Under the pieces are notes generated by a model. That model saw nothing but the letters and a program-made list of their open reading frames with translations. It was not told where the DNA came from and ran no database searches. Source: Streptomyces humi (GTDB taxonomy: Bacteria; Actinomycetota; Actinomycetes; Streptomycetales; Streptomycetaceae). Taken from it: a stretch of 64,000 nt of DNA. Each line of letters begins with the position of its first letter. Positions within the stretch are counted from its first letter, which is position 1. The stretch is taken from assembly GCF_001005085.2 (NCBI RefSeq), contig NZ_LBMU02000037.1:62001-126000 (forward strand), written 5' to 3'. This document shows positions 9,640 to 19,903 of the stretch, piece after piece. The position numbers were made by a program, and so were the translations under genes.

Positions 9640-10878
9640 TCAGCTGCTGGGCGTGTACGTGCCCGAGGTGGCAGCCTTCCAGGCGCCGCTGGTCACCTTG
9701 TAGACGGTGAGCTGCTTGTTGGTCGCGTCGCCGTACTCGTCGAAGGAGACCTTGCCGGTCACGCCGTCGAAGGAGACGTTCTGCACCGCGGCGGTGATCT
9801 TGGCGCGGGCGTCGGACGGCAGCTTGCCGTTGTTGTCGTCGACGACCTTCTTCACGGCCTCGATGATCGACCAGGCCGAGTCGTAGGAGTAACCGCCGTA
9901 GGCGCCGTAGGCCTCCTTGTAGCCGGCGGCCTTGTAGTTGGCGACGAACTCCTTGGCGGAGGCCAGGGTCTCGACCGGGGCGCCGACCGAGGTCGCCAGG
10001 TCACCGTTGGCGGCGGAGCCCGCGAGGGTGAGGAAGTCGTCGGCGTAGATGCCGTCGCCGCCGACCAGCGGGATGTTGGCACCCGCGGCCTTGATCTGCT
10101 TGCTCAGCGGACCGGCCTGCGGGTACTCGCCGCCGTAGTAGACCACGGTGGCACCCGAGTTCTTCACCTTGGTGGCAACCGCCGAGTAGTCCTTGGAGTC
10201 GGGGTTGATGTGCTCGGTGCCGACCACCTTGCCGCCGAGCTTCTTGAACTCGTCGGTGAAGGTGGCGGCGAGGCCCGCGCCGTAGGTCTTCTTGTCGTCG
10301 ATGATGAAGGCCTTGTTGAGCTTCGCCGTGTTGTACACGTACTGCGCCGCGTACGGGCCCTGGATGGCGTCCGTGGTGGCGGTACGGAAGTACGACTTGT
10401 ACTGGCGCGACTTGGAGGTCTGCCAGTTGGGGCCCTGGGTCAGGTCGGGGCTGGTGTTGGCCGGTGAGACCTCGACCAGCTTGGCGTCGTCAAAGACCTT
10501 CTGCATCGACTGGGCCACCGAGGAGTTCAGCGGGCCGACCACGCCGTAGACGTTGCTGTCGCCGACGAAAGCGGTGGCGTTGGCCTGGCCGGAGGAGGGC
10601 TGGGCCTGGTCGTCCTTGGCCTCGATCTTGAAGGTGACGCCGTCGACGTACTTCTTCTTGTTGGCCTGGTTGACCGCGAGGTCCACCGAGTTCTTGATGC
10701 CGAGGCCGAGCTCGGAGAGGTCGCCGGTCAGCGGAGCGTCGACGCCGATGGTGACCGTGGTGCCACCGCTGCCCGAGTCCGAGCCATTGCCGCCCTTGTC
10801 TCGCGAACCGCAGGCGGTGAGGGTGAGTGCTCCCGCTGCCAGCGCGGCGGTGATGGCGATGAGCGAACGTTGACGCAC
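9640..10878 (-). CDS. livK: Branched-chain amino-acid binding lipoprotein LivK
   Basis: Extracytoplasmic substrate-binding protein of the LIV importer, 412 residues. The N-terminus is a lipoprotein signal (RQRSLIAITAALAAGALTLTAC, lipobox LTAC with Cys22 or so), then a Gly/Ser-rich linker (GGNGSDSGSGG). The periplasmic-binding domain begins at VTIGVDAPLTGDLSELGLGI and carries VVGPLNSSVAQ, IIDDKKTYGAGLA and VYYGGEYPQAGPL, typical of Peripla_BP_6 proteins. It is the first gene of the liv operon, and the 312 bp upstream must hold the operon promoter. Confidence 0.96.
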   Translation of the reverse strand: MRQRSLIAITAALAAGALTLTACGSRDKGGNGSDSGSGGTTVTIGVDAPLTGDLSELGLGIKNSVDLAVNQANKKKYVDGVTFKIEAKDDQAQPSSGQANATAFVGDSNVYGVVGPLNSSVAQSMQKVFDDAKLVEVSPANTSPDLTQGPNWQTSKSRQYKSYFRTATTDAIQGPYAAQYVYNTAKLNKAFIIDDKKTYGAGLAATFTDEFKKLGGKVVGTEHINPDSKDYSAVATKVKNSGATVVYYGGEYPQAGPLSKQIKAAGANIPLVGGDGIYADDFLTLAGSAANGDLATSVGAPVETLASAKEFVANYKAAGYKEAYGAYGGYSYDSAWSIIEAVKKVVDDNNGKLPSDARAKITAAVQNVSFDGVTGKVSFDEYGDATNKQLTVYKVTSGAWKAATSGTYTPSS

Positions 10879-11191
10879 GATCAGTCCTTTCCCCTGAACA
10901 ACCGCATCCCCGTGGAAACGGTCGAGTCACGCGCACCGGGCCGAAGATCGACGTGGGAATCCGAAGGCACCGTGACTGGCCGTGACTCTAGGCGGGTGTG
11001 GGGAACGTGGAGGAGGGTCTGGCCGATGCTGTGACGCTCTTGTTATGACACGAGGTAATGCAGAGCGGTACACCGTGCGGAGAACGGAGGAATTCCGGCC
11101 GATTCGCCCGGTCCGCATGCTGAGAACCCGCAGGACCCGCCGTCATCGCATCAGGCGTCTCGTGCGTTTTGGTGATTACCGGAAACCTCGC
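10879..11191. other. Intergenic region upstream of livK
   Basis: No gene is visible in these 313 bp. The segment must contain the liv operon promoter (minus strand) and the 3' end region of the next minus-strand gene. I see no confident -10/-35 pair, riboswitch or operator. Confidence 0.4.
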
Positions 11192-11785
11192 CTAACTGTT
11201 GCTACAGGCTACTTTCAGGGCGCGTGAGAGGTGCTGTGCGTAACGGGATCCCAGGATGAAACTCTGGACTTGTATTGCGCGGGTATTACGTAGAGTTACG
11301 TCCAGGAAAGGCAGCCCGGCATCCTTCGGAACCGTCCCACAATCGGTCACATGCATAGTGATCGTGATCTCGCGGGGTGAGCCCGCTTTTGTCCGAAAGG
11401 GTGCGGATGGCGACTCGGTCAGCGTGAGACCGGCATAGGGCTGGGTCATCCGGGGCACGGTGACCGGCGGCCCGTCCATGACGGTCATCCGCACCGCGAA
11501 GCTGAAGCTGCGGGGTGGGGCGTCCGCCGGTGTGCCCCGGCCGCCCACGAAGGAGAACGCCACCGTCTGCGCCGGGTACGGGACTTCGGGCGGTGGAGGC
11601 CGGTGCGGCCGGGTCGCGACGAGGTACCCGCCGCCCGCGAGGAGGACGGCGGCCGCGCCGAGGACGAGGGCGGCGCGCCGGCGGCCGGGGTGCGGGGGAG
11701 CGGGGGCGGCGGCCGCCCCGGGGAACTCCCGCGCGTGCGTGCCTTCGCCCGGTTCGACGGGTCCGATGCCGCTCGCTCCGCTCAT
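11192..11785 (-). CDS. Putative membrane-anchored exported protein of unknown function
   Basis: A 197-residue protein with a Pro/Ala-rich N-terminus, one hydrophobic segment (RRAALVLGAAAVLLAGGGYLVAT, about 40-62) and an extracytoplasmic domain of about 130 residues containing two cysteines (HVTDCGTVPKD and KVACSNS). ATG 11785 overlaps the stop of the upstream gene (ATGA), so the two are co-translated. The last 40 codons use several rare A/T-rich codons (GTA ACT CTA CGT AAT), unlike neighbouring genes. I recognise no family. The paired cysteines suggest a disulphide-stabilised extracellular fold. Confidence 0.7.
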   Translation of the reverse strand: MSGASGIGPVEPGEGTHAREFPGAAAAPAPPHPGRRRAALVLGAAAVLLAGGGYLVATRPHRPPPPEVPYPAQTVAFSFVGGRGTPADAPPRSFSFAVRMTVMDGPPVTVPRMTQPYAGLTLTESPSAPFRTKAGSPREITITMHVTDCGTVPKDAGLPFLDVTLRNTRAIQVQSFILGSRYAQHLSRALKVACSNS

Positions 11786-12231
11786 CGCCAGGGGCCCCCG
11801 CTCGGCGTGCCCCGGCGGTACCGCTCGGCGCAGGCGGACCGTGCCCGGCGGTCGATCAACCGGTCGGCGGCGGCGGCCCCCTGACGGCGTTCCAGCGCCC
11901 GGGCCGCGTCGACGACGTCCCGGAGGATCTCGTACTGGCCGTTGGACAGCCCCATCGACTGGTAGTCGCCGTAGGTGCCGCTGCCGAGCACCTCGCGCGA
12001 CCAGTGCGCGACGATCCTGGCGCACAGGTCCGCGTCCGGGACCGCCGACGGGGAACCGGCCTGCGAGGGGCCCCGCGAGCCGGCCGGGGTGTCCTGTGCG
12101 GCCGTGGGGGCCGGTGGGGTCGCGGTAGCCGGTGGGGTCCTGGGGGCCGTGGCGGCGCCGCAGCCTGTCAGCAGCGCGAGCCCGAGCCCCAGTGCCGTCA
12201 CCCCCGAGAGGGGGCCTCCTCGCCGTCCCAT
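11782..12231 (-). CDS. Putative lipoprotein of unknown function
   Basis: A 149-residue protein with a lipoprotein signal (GVTALGLGLALLTGC, lipobox LTGC at about residues 21-24), an Ala/Pro/Thr-rich linker of about 35 residues, and a helical C-terminal domain (ADLCARIVAHWSREVLGSG, GQYEILRDVVDAARA). Two further cysteines (DLCARI and SACAERY) could pair. It is the first gene of a two-gene unit, and its stop overlaps the start of the membrane-anchored protein. The pair may act together at the cell surface, but no function is indicated. Confidence 0.7.
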   Translation of the reverse strand: MGRRGGPLSGVTALGLGLALLTGCGAATAPRTPPATATPPAPTAAQDTPAGSRGPSQAGSPSAVPDADLCARIVAHWSREVLGSGTYGDYQSMGLSNGQYEILRDVVDAARALERRQGAAAADRLIDRRARSACAERYRRGTPSGGPWR

Positions 12232-12287
12232 GGGCCGAAGTTACGGGCGCCGACGGCGGGGAGCAATGGACGTGCCGGCAAGGGCCG

Positions 12288-12773
12288 TCAGCCCTGGACG
12301 GCGGAAGGCGGCGTCGAGCCCTCCAGGTCGCGCAGCAGGCAGGTGAGGCGGGCGGTGCACACCCTGCGCCCCTCCTCGTCGCTGATCACGATCTCGTACG
12401 TCGCCGTGGAGCGCCCCCGGTGCACCGGCGTGGCCACACCGGTGACCAGGCCGGAACGTGCGCCGCGGTGGTGCGTGCAGTTCAGGTCGACGCCGACGGC
12501 GATCTTCGAGCTGCCGCCGTGCAGCATCGACCCGACCGAGCCCAGGGTCTCCGCCAGCACCGCGCTGGCCCCGCCGTGCAGCAGCCCGTACGGCTGGGTG
12601 TTGCCCTCCACGGGCATGGTGCCGACGACCCGGTCCGCGGAGGCCTCGACGATCTGCACGCCCATGCGGGTGCCCAGGTGCCCCGCGGAGAACAGGGCGG
12701 GCAGGTCGACACCGAGCGCGGCGTACTCGTCGATGACCTCCTGCGGGAACTTCACATGCTGCTGCTCGCCCAT
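12288..12773 (-). CDS. PaaI-family hotdog thioesterase
   Basis: Predicted acyl-CoA thioesterase of 161 residues with a single hotdog domain (about 35-150). The family core is clear: TMPVEGNTQPYGLLHGGASAVLAETLGS contains the HGG(A/T) motif and the downstream Glu of the PaaI/YdiI group. LNCTHHRGARSGLVTGVATPVHRGRST and YEIVISDEEGRRVCTARLTCLL complete the fold. It is cytoplasmic. Two related inverted repeats of the kind bound by TetR regulators lie just upstream (12807-12863), suggesting acyl-CoA-responsive control, although no tetR gene is adjacent. Confidence 0.9.
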   Translation of the reverse strand: MGEQQHVKFPQEVIDEYAALGVDLPALFSAGHLGTRMGVQIVEASADRVVGTMPVEGNTQPYGLLHGGASAVLAETLGSVGSMLHGGSSKIAVGVDLNCTHHRGARSGLVTGVATPVHRGRSTATYEIVISDEEGRRVCTARLTCLLRDLEGSTPPSAVQG

Positions 12774-12806
12774 GGGCCGGCTCCGATCGTCTTGCGGCTG
12801 TCTCCG

Positions 12807-12822
12807 CTGAGCAAACGCTCAG
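12807..12822. promoter_or_regulatory. Inverted repeat upstream of thioesterase gene, site 1
   Basis: CTGAGC-AAAC-GCTCAG, a perfect 6-bp inverted repeat 34 bp upstream of the thioesterase start. It shares the TGAGCN4GCTCA pattern with the second site at 12848-12863. Confidence 0.5.
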
Positions 12823-12847
12823 TAGGCCGTCGATTGTTCCAGACGGA

Positions 12848-12859
12848 CTGAGCGGGCGC

Positions 12860-12863
<4 letters not shown>
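12848..12863. promoter_or_regulatory. Inverted repeat upstream of thioesterase gene, site 2
   Basis: CTGAGCG-GG-CGCTCAG, a perfect 7-bp inverted repeat whose distal arm overlaps the stop codon of the molybdopterin oxidoreductase gene. It starts 41 bp after the start of site 1 (about four helical turns), so a regulator could bind both sites on the same face. Confidence 0.5.
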
Positions 12864-15155
<2,292 letters not shown>

Positions 15156-15309
15156 GCACGCTCTCCTCTACGCCGACACCAGTGCCCTGTACACCCGGTG
15201 CGCCCCCGATCCTCGCACGCGCCGCCGACAACCATCGAGCACGGGCCGGGGCCCGCTCCCCGCTCCTCGCCGGCCCGCACTGTCAGTGCGGCGTGGCAGG
15301 ATCGGGGGC

Positions 15310-18039
15310 GTGGCAGAGACAGCAGCGAAGCAGACCGACAAGACCCCCGGCGGCCCCCGTCCCCGGCTGATGCTCATGGACGGGCACTCGCTGGCGTACC
15401 GCGCGTTCTTCGCGCTGCCCGCGGAGAACTTCACGACCGCGACGGGCCAGCCGACGAACGCGATCTACGGCTTCGCGTCGATGCTGGCCAACACCCTGCG
15501 TGACGAGGCGCCCACGCACTTCGCGGTGGCGTTCGACGTCTCCCGCAAGACCTGGCGTTCGGAGGAGTTCACCGAGTACAAGGCGAACCGATCCAAGACC
15601 CCGGACGAGTTCAAGGGGCAGGTCGAGCTGATCGGCGAGCTGCTCGACGCCATGCACGCGCAGCGCTTCGCCGTCGAGGGCTTCGAGGCCGACGACATCA
15701 TCGCCACCCTCGCCACCCAGGCCGAGGCCGAGGGCTTCGAGGTCCTGATCGTCACCGGCGACCGCGACTCCTTCCAGCTGGTCACCGAGCACACCACGGT
15801 GCTGTATCCCACCAAGGGCGTCTCCGAGCTGACCCGGTTCACCCCGGAGAAGGTTCTCGAGAAGTACGGGTTGACGCCCGCGCAGTACCCCGACTTCGCG
15901 GCCCTGCGCGGCGACCCGTCCGACAACCTGCCCGGCATCCCCGGCGTGGGCGAGAAGACCGCCGCGAAGTGGATCAACCAGTTCGGGTCCTTCGCCGAGC
16001 TGGTCGAGCGCGTCGACGAGGTCAAGGGCAAGGCCGGCCAGAACCTCCGCGACCACCTGGAGTCCGTCAAGCTCAACCGCCGGCTCACCGAGCTGGAGCG
16101 CGCCGTGGAGTTGCCGAGGACGGTCGCCGACCTGGAGCGCGCGCCGTACGACCGCAAGAACGTCGCGATGATCCTGGACACCCTGGAGATCCGGAACCCC
16201 TCGCTGCGCGAGCGGCTGTACGCCGTCGACCCCGGCGCCGAGGAGGCCGAGTCCACCCCGGTCGCCGAGGCGGGCGTGGAGGTCGACGCCACCGTCCTCG
16301 GCACCGGCGAGCTGGCCGGCTGGCTCGCCGGACACGGCACGGAGCAGCCGCTGGGCGTCGCCACCGTCGACACCTGGGCGCTCGGCGCCGGCTCGGTCGC
16401 CGAGGTCGCCCTCGCCACCGGCGACGGCCCGGCCGCCTGGTTCGACCCCGCCCAGCTCGACGAGTCCGACGAGAACGCGTGGGCGGCCTGGCTCGCCGAC
16501 CCCGCCCGACCGAAGGTCTTCCACAACGTCAAGGGCGCGATGCGGGTCTTCGCCGAGCACGGCTGGCGCATCGACGGCGTGACCATGGACACCGCGCTCG
16601 CCGCGTACCTGGTCAAGCCCGGCCGCCGCTCCTTCGACCTGGACGCGCTGTCCCTGGAGTACCTGCACCGCGAGCTGGCCCCGGCCGCCGCGGCCGACGG
16701 ACAGCTGGCCTTCGGCGCGGACGACGGCGCCGAGGCCGAGGCCCTGATGATCCAGGCCCGCGCGATCCTCGACCTCGGCGCGGCCTTCGAGGACCGCCTC
16801 CGGGAGGTCGGCGCCGCCGATCTGCTCCGCGACATGGAGCTGCCCACCTCGATCCTCCTCGCCCGCATGGAGCGGCACGGCATCGCCGCCGACCGCGCGC
16901 ATCTGGAGGCGATGGAGCAGATGTTCGCGGGCGCGGTGCAGCAGGCCGTGAAGGAGGCGCACGCGGCGGCCGGGCACGAGTTCAACCTGGGTTCGCCCAA
17001 GCAGCTCCAGGAGGTCCTCTTCGGCGAACTGGCGCTGCCGAAGACGAAGAAGACCAAGACCGGCTACACCACCGACGCGGACGCCCTCGCCTGGCTCGCC
17101 GGCCAGACCGAGAACGAACTGCCGGTGATCATGCTCCGCCACCGTGAGCAGGCCAAGCTGCGGGTCACGGTCGAGGGCCTGATCAAGACCGTCGCCGCCG
17201 ACGGCCGGATCCACACCACCTTCAACCAGACCGTCGCCGCGACCGGCCGGCTCTCCTCCACGGACCCGAACCTCCAGAACATCCCGGTCCGCACCGACGA
17301 GGGGCGGGCGATCCGCCGCGGCTTCGTGGTGGGCGAGGGCTACGAGTCGCTGATGACCGCCGACTACAGCCAGATCGAGCTGCGGGTGATGGCCCACCTC
17401 TCCGAGGACGAGGGCCTGATCGAGGCGTTCACCTCCGGGGAGGACCTGCACAACACGGTCGCCTCCCAGGTGTTCGACGTCGACCGCTCGGCCGTCGACG
17501 CGGAGATGCGGCGCAAGATCAAGGCGATGTCGTACGGCCTCGCGTACGGTCTTTCGGCCTTCGGTCTCTCCCAGCAGCTGAACATCGACGCGGGCGAGGC
17601 CCGGGGCCTGATGGACACGTACTTCGAGCGGTTCGGCGGGGTCCGCGACTACCTGCGCCGCGTCGTCGACGAGGCCCGTGCCACCGGCTACACGGCGACC
17701 CTCTTCGGCCGCCGGCGCTACCTCCCCGACCTCAACAGCGACAACCGGCAGCGCCGGGAGGCCGCCGAGCGGATGGCTCTCAACGCGCCCATCCAGGGCA
17801 CCGCGGCGGACATCGTCAAGATCGCCATGCTCCGGGTGGACGGCGCCCTGCGCGAGGCCGGGCTGAAGTCCCGCATGCTCCTCCAGGTGCACGACGAAAT
17901 CGTCCTGGAGATCGCCCCCGGCGAGCGCACGGAGGTCGAGGCCCTCCTCCGCGACCAGATGTCCAACGCGGTCCACCTCCGGGCCCCGCTGGACGTCTCG
18001 GTGGGGGTCGGCCCGGACTGGGAGTCAGCAGCACACTGA
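15310..18039 (+). CDS. polA: DNA polymerase I
   Basis: Replicative gap-filling and repair polymerase of about 909 residues. Domain order is: 5'-3' exonuclease (LMLMDGHSLAYRAFFALP, AFEADD-like VEGFEADDIIATLA, IVTGDRDSFQLV, then the H3TH region LPGIPGVGEKTAAK), a degenerate 3'-5' exonuclease-like domain (about 320-480) lacking the catalytic Asp/Glu pattern, and the polymerase domain with motif A (TADYSQIELRVMAHLS), motif B (RRKIKAMSYGLAYGLSAFGLS) and motif C (LLQVHDEIVLEI). GTG 15310 is preferred. CAGGAT at 15297-15302 ends 7 nt before it and could be a leaderless -10 box. The gene is divergent from the molybdoenzyme gene. Confidence 0.97.
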   Translation: MAETAAKQTDKTPGGPRPRLMLMDGHSLAYRAFFALPAENFTTATGQPTNAIYGFASMLANTLRDEAPTHFAVAFDVSRKTWRSEEFTEYKANRSKTPDEFKGQVELIGELLDAMHAQRFAVEGFEADDIIATLATQAEAEGFEVLIVTGDRDSFQLVTEHTTVLYPTKGVSELTRFTPEKVLEKYGLTPAQYPDFAALRGDPSDNLPGIPGVGEKTAAKWINQFGSFAELVERVDEVKGKAGQNLRDHLESVKLNRRLTELERAVELPRTVADLERAPYDRKNVAMILDTLEIRNPSLRERLYAVDPGAEEAESTPVAEAGVEVDATVLGTGELAGWLAGHGTEQPLGVATVDTWALGAGSVAEVALATGDGPAAWFDPAQLDESDENAWAAWLADPARPKVFHNVKGAMRVFAEHGWRIDGVTMDTALAAYLVKPGRRSFDLDALSLEYLHRELAPAAAADGQLAFGADDGAEAEALMIQARAILDLGAAFEDRLREVGAADLLRDMELPTSILLARMERHGIAADRAHLEAMEQMFAGAVQQAVKEAHAAAGHEFNLGSPKQLQEVLFGELALPKTKKTKTGYTTDADALAWLAGQTENELPVIMLRHREQAKLRVTVEGLIKTVAADGRIHTTFNQTVAATGRLSSTDPNLQNIPVRTDEGRAIRRGFVVGEGYESLMTADYSQIELRVMAHLSEDEGLIEAFTSGEDLHNTVASQVFDVDRSAVDAEMRRKIKAMSYGLAYGLSAFGLSQQLNIDAGEARGLMDTYFERFGGVRDYLRRVVDEARATGYTATLFGRRRYLPDLNSDNRQRREAAERMALNAPIQGTAADIVKIAMLRVDGALREAGLKSRMLLQVHDEIVLEIAPGERTEVEALLRDQMSNAVHLRAPLDVSVGVGPDWESAAH

Positions 18040-18448
18040 CCCTCCGGCCCAAGCCGACAGGGAGGCGCGTACCTCCGGTGCCTTCCGAGGGAGGGCGCGC
18101 AAGCCTCCGTCCCCTCTTGCGGAGGCCGCACAAGCCTCTGTCCCCTGTTGCGGAGGCCGCGCGAGCCTCTGTCCCCTGTTGCGGAGGGCGCGCGAGCCCC
18201 GTCGCGGTGTGTCCGCCGCGACGGCGCCCGGTGCCTTTCGTCCACCGCGCCGGTGGCCGGTGCTCCCTGCCGGCCTCGGCGGTGGCGCCCGTTCGCCCAT
18301 TTGTCCGCCGCGACGGTGCCCGGCCACGACGGTGGTTTCCGGCGGTGCCGGCCGTGCTCTCGCCTCGGCCTCCGCACCCCGTGGGGGCCGTCACTCACCT
18401 GGACCCCGTCAGAACGCCCCCGGCATCGCCACCGGCAAGGATGCGGCC
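18040..18448. other. Intergenic region after polA, repeat-rich, no gene seen
   Basis: This segment of about 410 bp has no credible coding frame. It holds a three-copy 31-bp tandem repeat (18103-18195) and, further on, two looser copies of a TCCGCCGCGACGG...CCCGG sequence near 18211 and 18304. No terminator with a T tract is visible after polA. Confidence 0.5.
18103..18195. repeat. Three tandem copies of a 31-bp repeat
   Basis: Copies at 18103-18133, 18134-18164 and 18165-18195. Each begins GCCTC(C/T)GTCCCCT and ends in a G/C-rich GGAGG(C/G)CGC segment, so each copy can also form a small GCCTC/GAGGC stem. Copies 2 and 3 differ at only one position (GGCC/GGGC), while copy 1 is more diverged. 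Confidence 0.8.
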
Positions 18449-18817
18449 ATGGGTATACGCATGGTTCACCGCCGGACGCCCCAGACCAGGCCCCCGGCCA
18501 CCGCCCGCTCCGCCGCAGCACAGGTCACGGCGACCCCGTCGGCCCCGGCCCAGGCGGCGGGCGCCAGCTCCGCCCGCATCCCCACCGACCTCGCCGTCAC
18601 CGTGCGCCGCGCGGCCACCCGCCTCCGGCGCCGGCTCCGTGCCCGTCCCCAGCCGCGTCAGTGGCTCGACGTCGGCCGCGGCTACCTCGCGCTGCTCCTG
18701 ACCGCGCTGCCCGGCCCCCGCCGCCCCCGCACCATGACCGTGTTCGTGGCGACCCTCACCGAACGGCGGACCGGCTCCGCCGCACCCCGGCCACCGGAAC
18801 CGGACGCCACACCCTGA
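18449..18817 (+). CDS. Small basic hypothetical protein
   Basis: A 122-residue Arg/Pro/Ala-rich protein. Residues 1-45 look disordered. The middle is strongly basic (LAVTVRRAATRLRRRLRARPQPRQW), followed by a short hydrophobic stretch (GYLALLLTALPG). I recognise no family. An internal ATG at 18461 is an alternative start. The 3' end overlaps the end of the converging DUF4184 gene by 62 bp, which is unusual and lowers confidence in either the frame or the exact stop. Third-position GC bias supports this frame being coding. Confidence 0.5.
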   Translation: MGIRMVHRRTPQTRPPATARSAAAQVTATPSAPAQAAGASSARIPTDLAVTVRRAATRLRRRLRARPQPRQWLDVGRGYLALLLTALPGPRRPRTMTVFVATLTERRTGSAAPRPPEPDATP

Positions 18818-19592
18818 CCACCACGGCGTATCCGACCACCCCCAGCAGCAGCCCCGCGCCCGCTCCGAAGAGCACCGTGGGCAGCAGCTCCCAGGGCTTC
18901 GCCGTGGCTCCCCAGTAGGCCCACCACCGCGTCGCCCGCTGCACCGCCGCCAGCAGGGCGCAGCCGGCGATCCCGGCCGCGGCCCACCACCGGTCCGGTA
19001 CCGACAGCGACGGCACCCCCGCCGGCTCCACGTCCGGCGCCCGCCGTACCGCGCGCACCAGGAACACCGCGAGCACGACCGCGCTCACCGCCGAACTGCC
19101 GTACTGGAGCAGGGTGTACAGCGGTACCCCCGACACGTTCCGGCCGATCGCGGGGACGAGCCGGCTGCCCCAGCGGTCGTGGTGCGTGAAGGCGTCCCAG
19201 ACGACGTGCGTGAGACCGCCGAGCACGGCGGAGACGTACCACCGTGCCGTCAGGGAGAGCCCGGCACGCGCGCGTGGAGCACCGCAGCGCAGCAGGGCCG
19301 AGAGCCGCCCCTGCCGCGCGCGCGGCAGGAGCGCCACGAGCGGCTCGCGTACCAGCAGCCACAGCGCCGCCAGCGCCCAGGAGAACAGCACGTCCACCGT
19401 GAAGACTCCGGTGAAGGAGTGCGTGAACCCGCCGAACCCCATCGCGTCCGGCACCGCGCTCGCCGCGTAGAAGGTGAGGTCGGGGGCGAACGACCCCGTC
19501 ACGAGCACCGCCGGCACCAGTCGCCCGCGGCCCGTCCCGTCACCGCGTACGGCGGGCAGCACGGCGGTGGCATGGCTGAGCGTGAACGGCAC
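18756..19592 (-). CDS. DUF4184 family integral membrane protein
   Basis: A 278-residue polytopic membrane protein with about six hydrophobic segments. The start PFTLSHATAVLP and the later GGFTHSFTGVFTVDVLFSW and LGGLTHVVWDAFTHHDRWGS segments, with clustered histidines and an Asp (SFAPDL), are the hallmarks of DUF4184, a family with distant likeness to metal-dependent membrane hydrolases of the YdjM/LexA-regulated type. GTG 19592 has an AGGAGG ribosome-binding site. Function is unknown, but the conserved His/Asp set suggests a membrane-embedded metal site. It converges on and overlaps the small basic protein gene by 62 bp. Confidence 0.8.
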   Translation of the reverse strand: MPFTLSHATAVLPAVRGDGTGRGRLVPAVLVTGSFAPDLTFYAASAVPDAMGFGGFTHSFTGVFTVDVLFSWALAALWLLVREPLVALLPRARQGRLSALLRCGAPRARAGLSLTARWYVSAVLGGLTHVVWDAFTHHDRWGSRLVPAIGRNVSGVPLYTLLQYGSSAVSAVVLAVFLVRAVRRAPDVEPAGVPSLSVPDRWWAAAGIAGCALLAAVQRATRWWAYWGATAKPWELLPTVLFGAGAGLLLGVVGYAVVVRVWRPVPVAGVRRSRSAVR

Positions 19593-19903
19593 CGGGCCTC
19601 CTGGAGCGGTCGTCGGCCGGAGCGCCGAACGGTGATCGCGTACGACAAGTATCCGCGAGCCCACCATCGTCCAACGGCGGATGGCCAACTGGTGAAAACC
19701 GGGCACCACCGGGTGTCCGTGGAAAGCAAGTTGTCGTAGGGTCGCCTGGGTCGCTGCCCGGGGCACGTACGACCGGGTGCACGACCTCACGACTCCAAAG
19801 AGGTAACGAGGGCAACCACAGCACCGGGTCCATCGTCACACCAGGGCGAGCAGACAGACGGAGACGGGCGCTCAGAAGGCGTCCACGGGAGGGGTTCACC
19901 ACT
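19593..19903. other. Divergent intergenic region before the transglycosylase gene
   Basis: No gene is seen in these 311 bp between two divergent start codons. An inverted pair CGTACGACAAGT (19636-19647) and ACTTGTC-like AAGTTGTCG (19729-19737) is imperfect. I looked for a ydaO-type c-di-AMP riboswitch, common before Streptomyces cell-wall hydrolase genes, and did not find its conserved core. A GGGAGGGG ribosome-binding site precedes the ATG at 19904. Confidence 0.4.

Noticed and set aside
15283..17976. Very long minus-strand reading frame opposite polA
   Set aside because: High third-position GC opens long antisense frames. The polA motifs on the plus strand are decisive and the antisense product has no recognisable domain.
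18103..18195. Possible CRISPR array
   Set aside because: The 31-bp units are directly adjacent without unique spacers, so this is a plain tandem repeat.
19593..19903. ydaO-type (c-di-AMP) riboswitch before the transglycosylase gene
   Set aside because: Such riboswitches precede some Streptomyces cell-wall hydrolase genes, but the conserved core sequences are not visible here.
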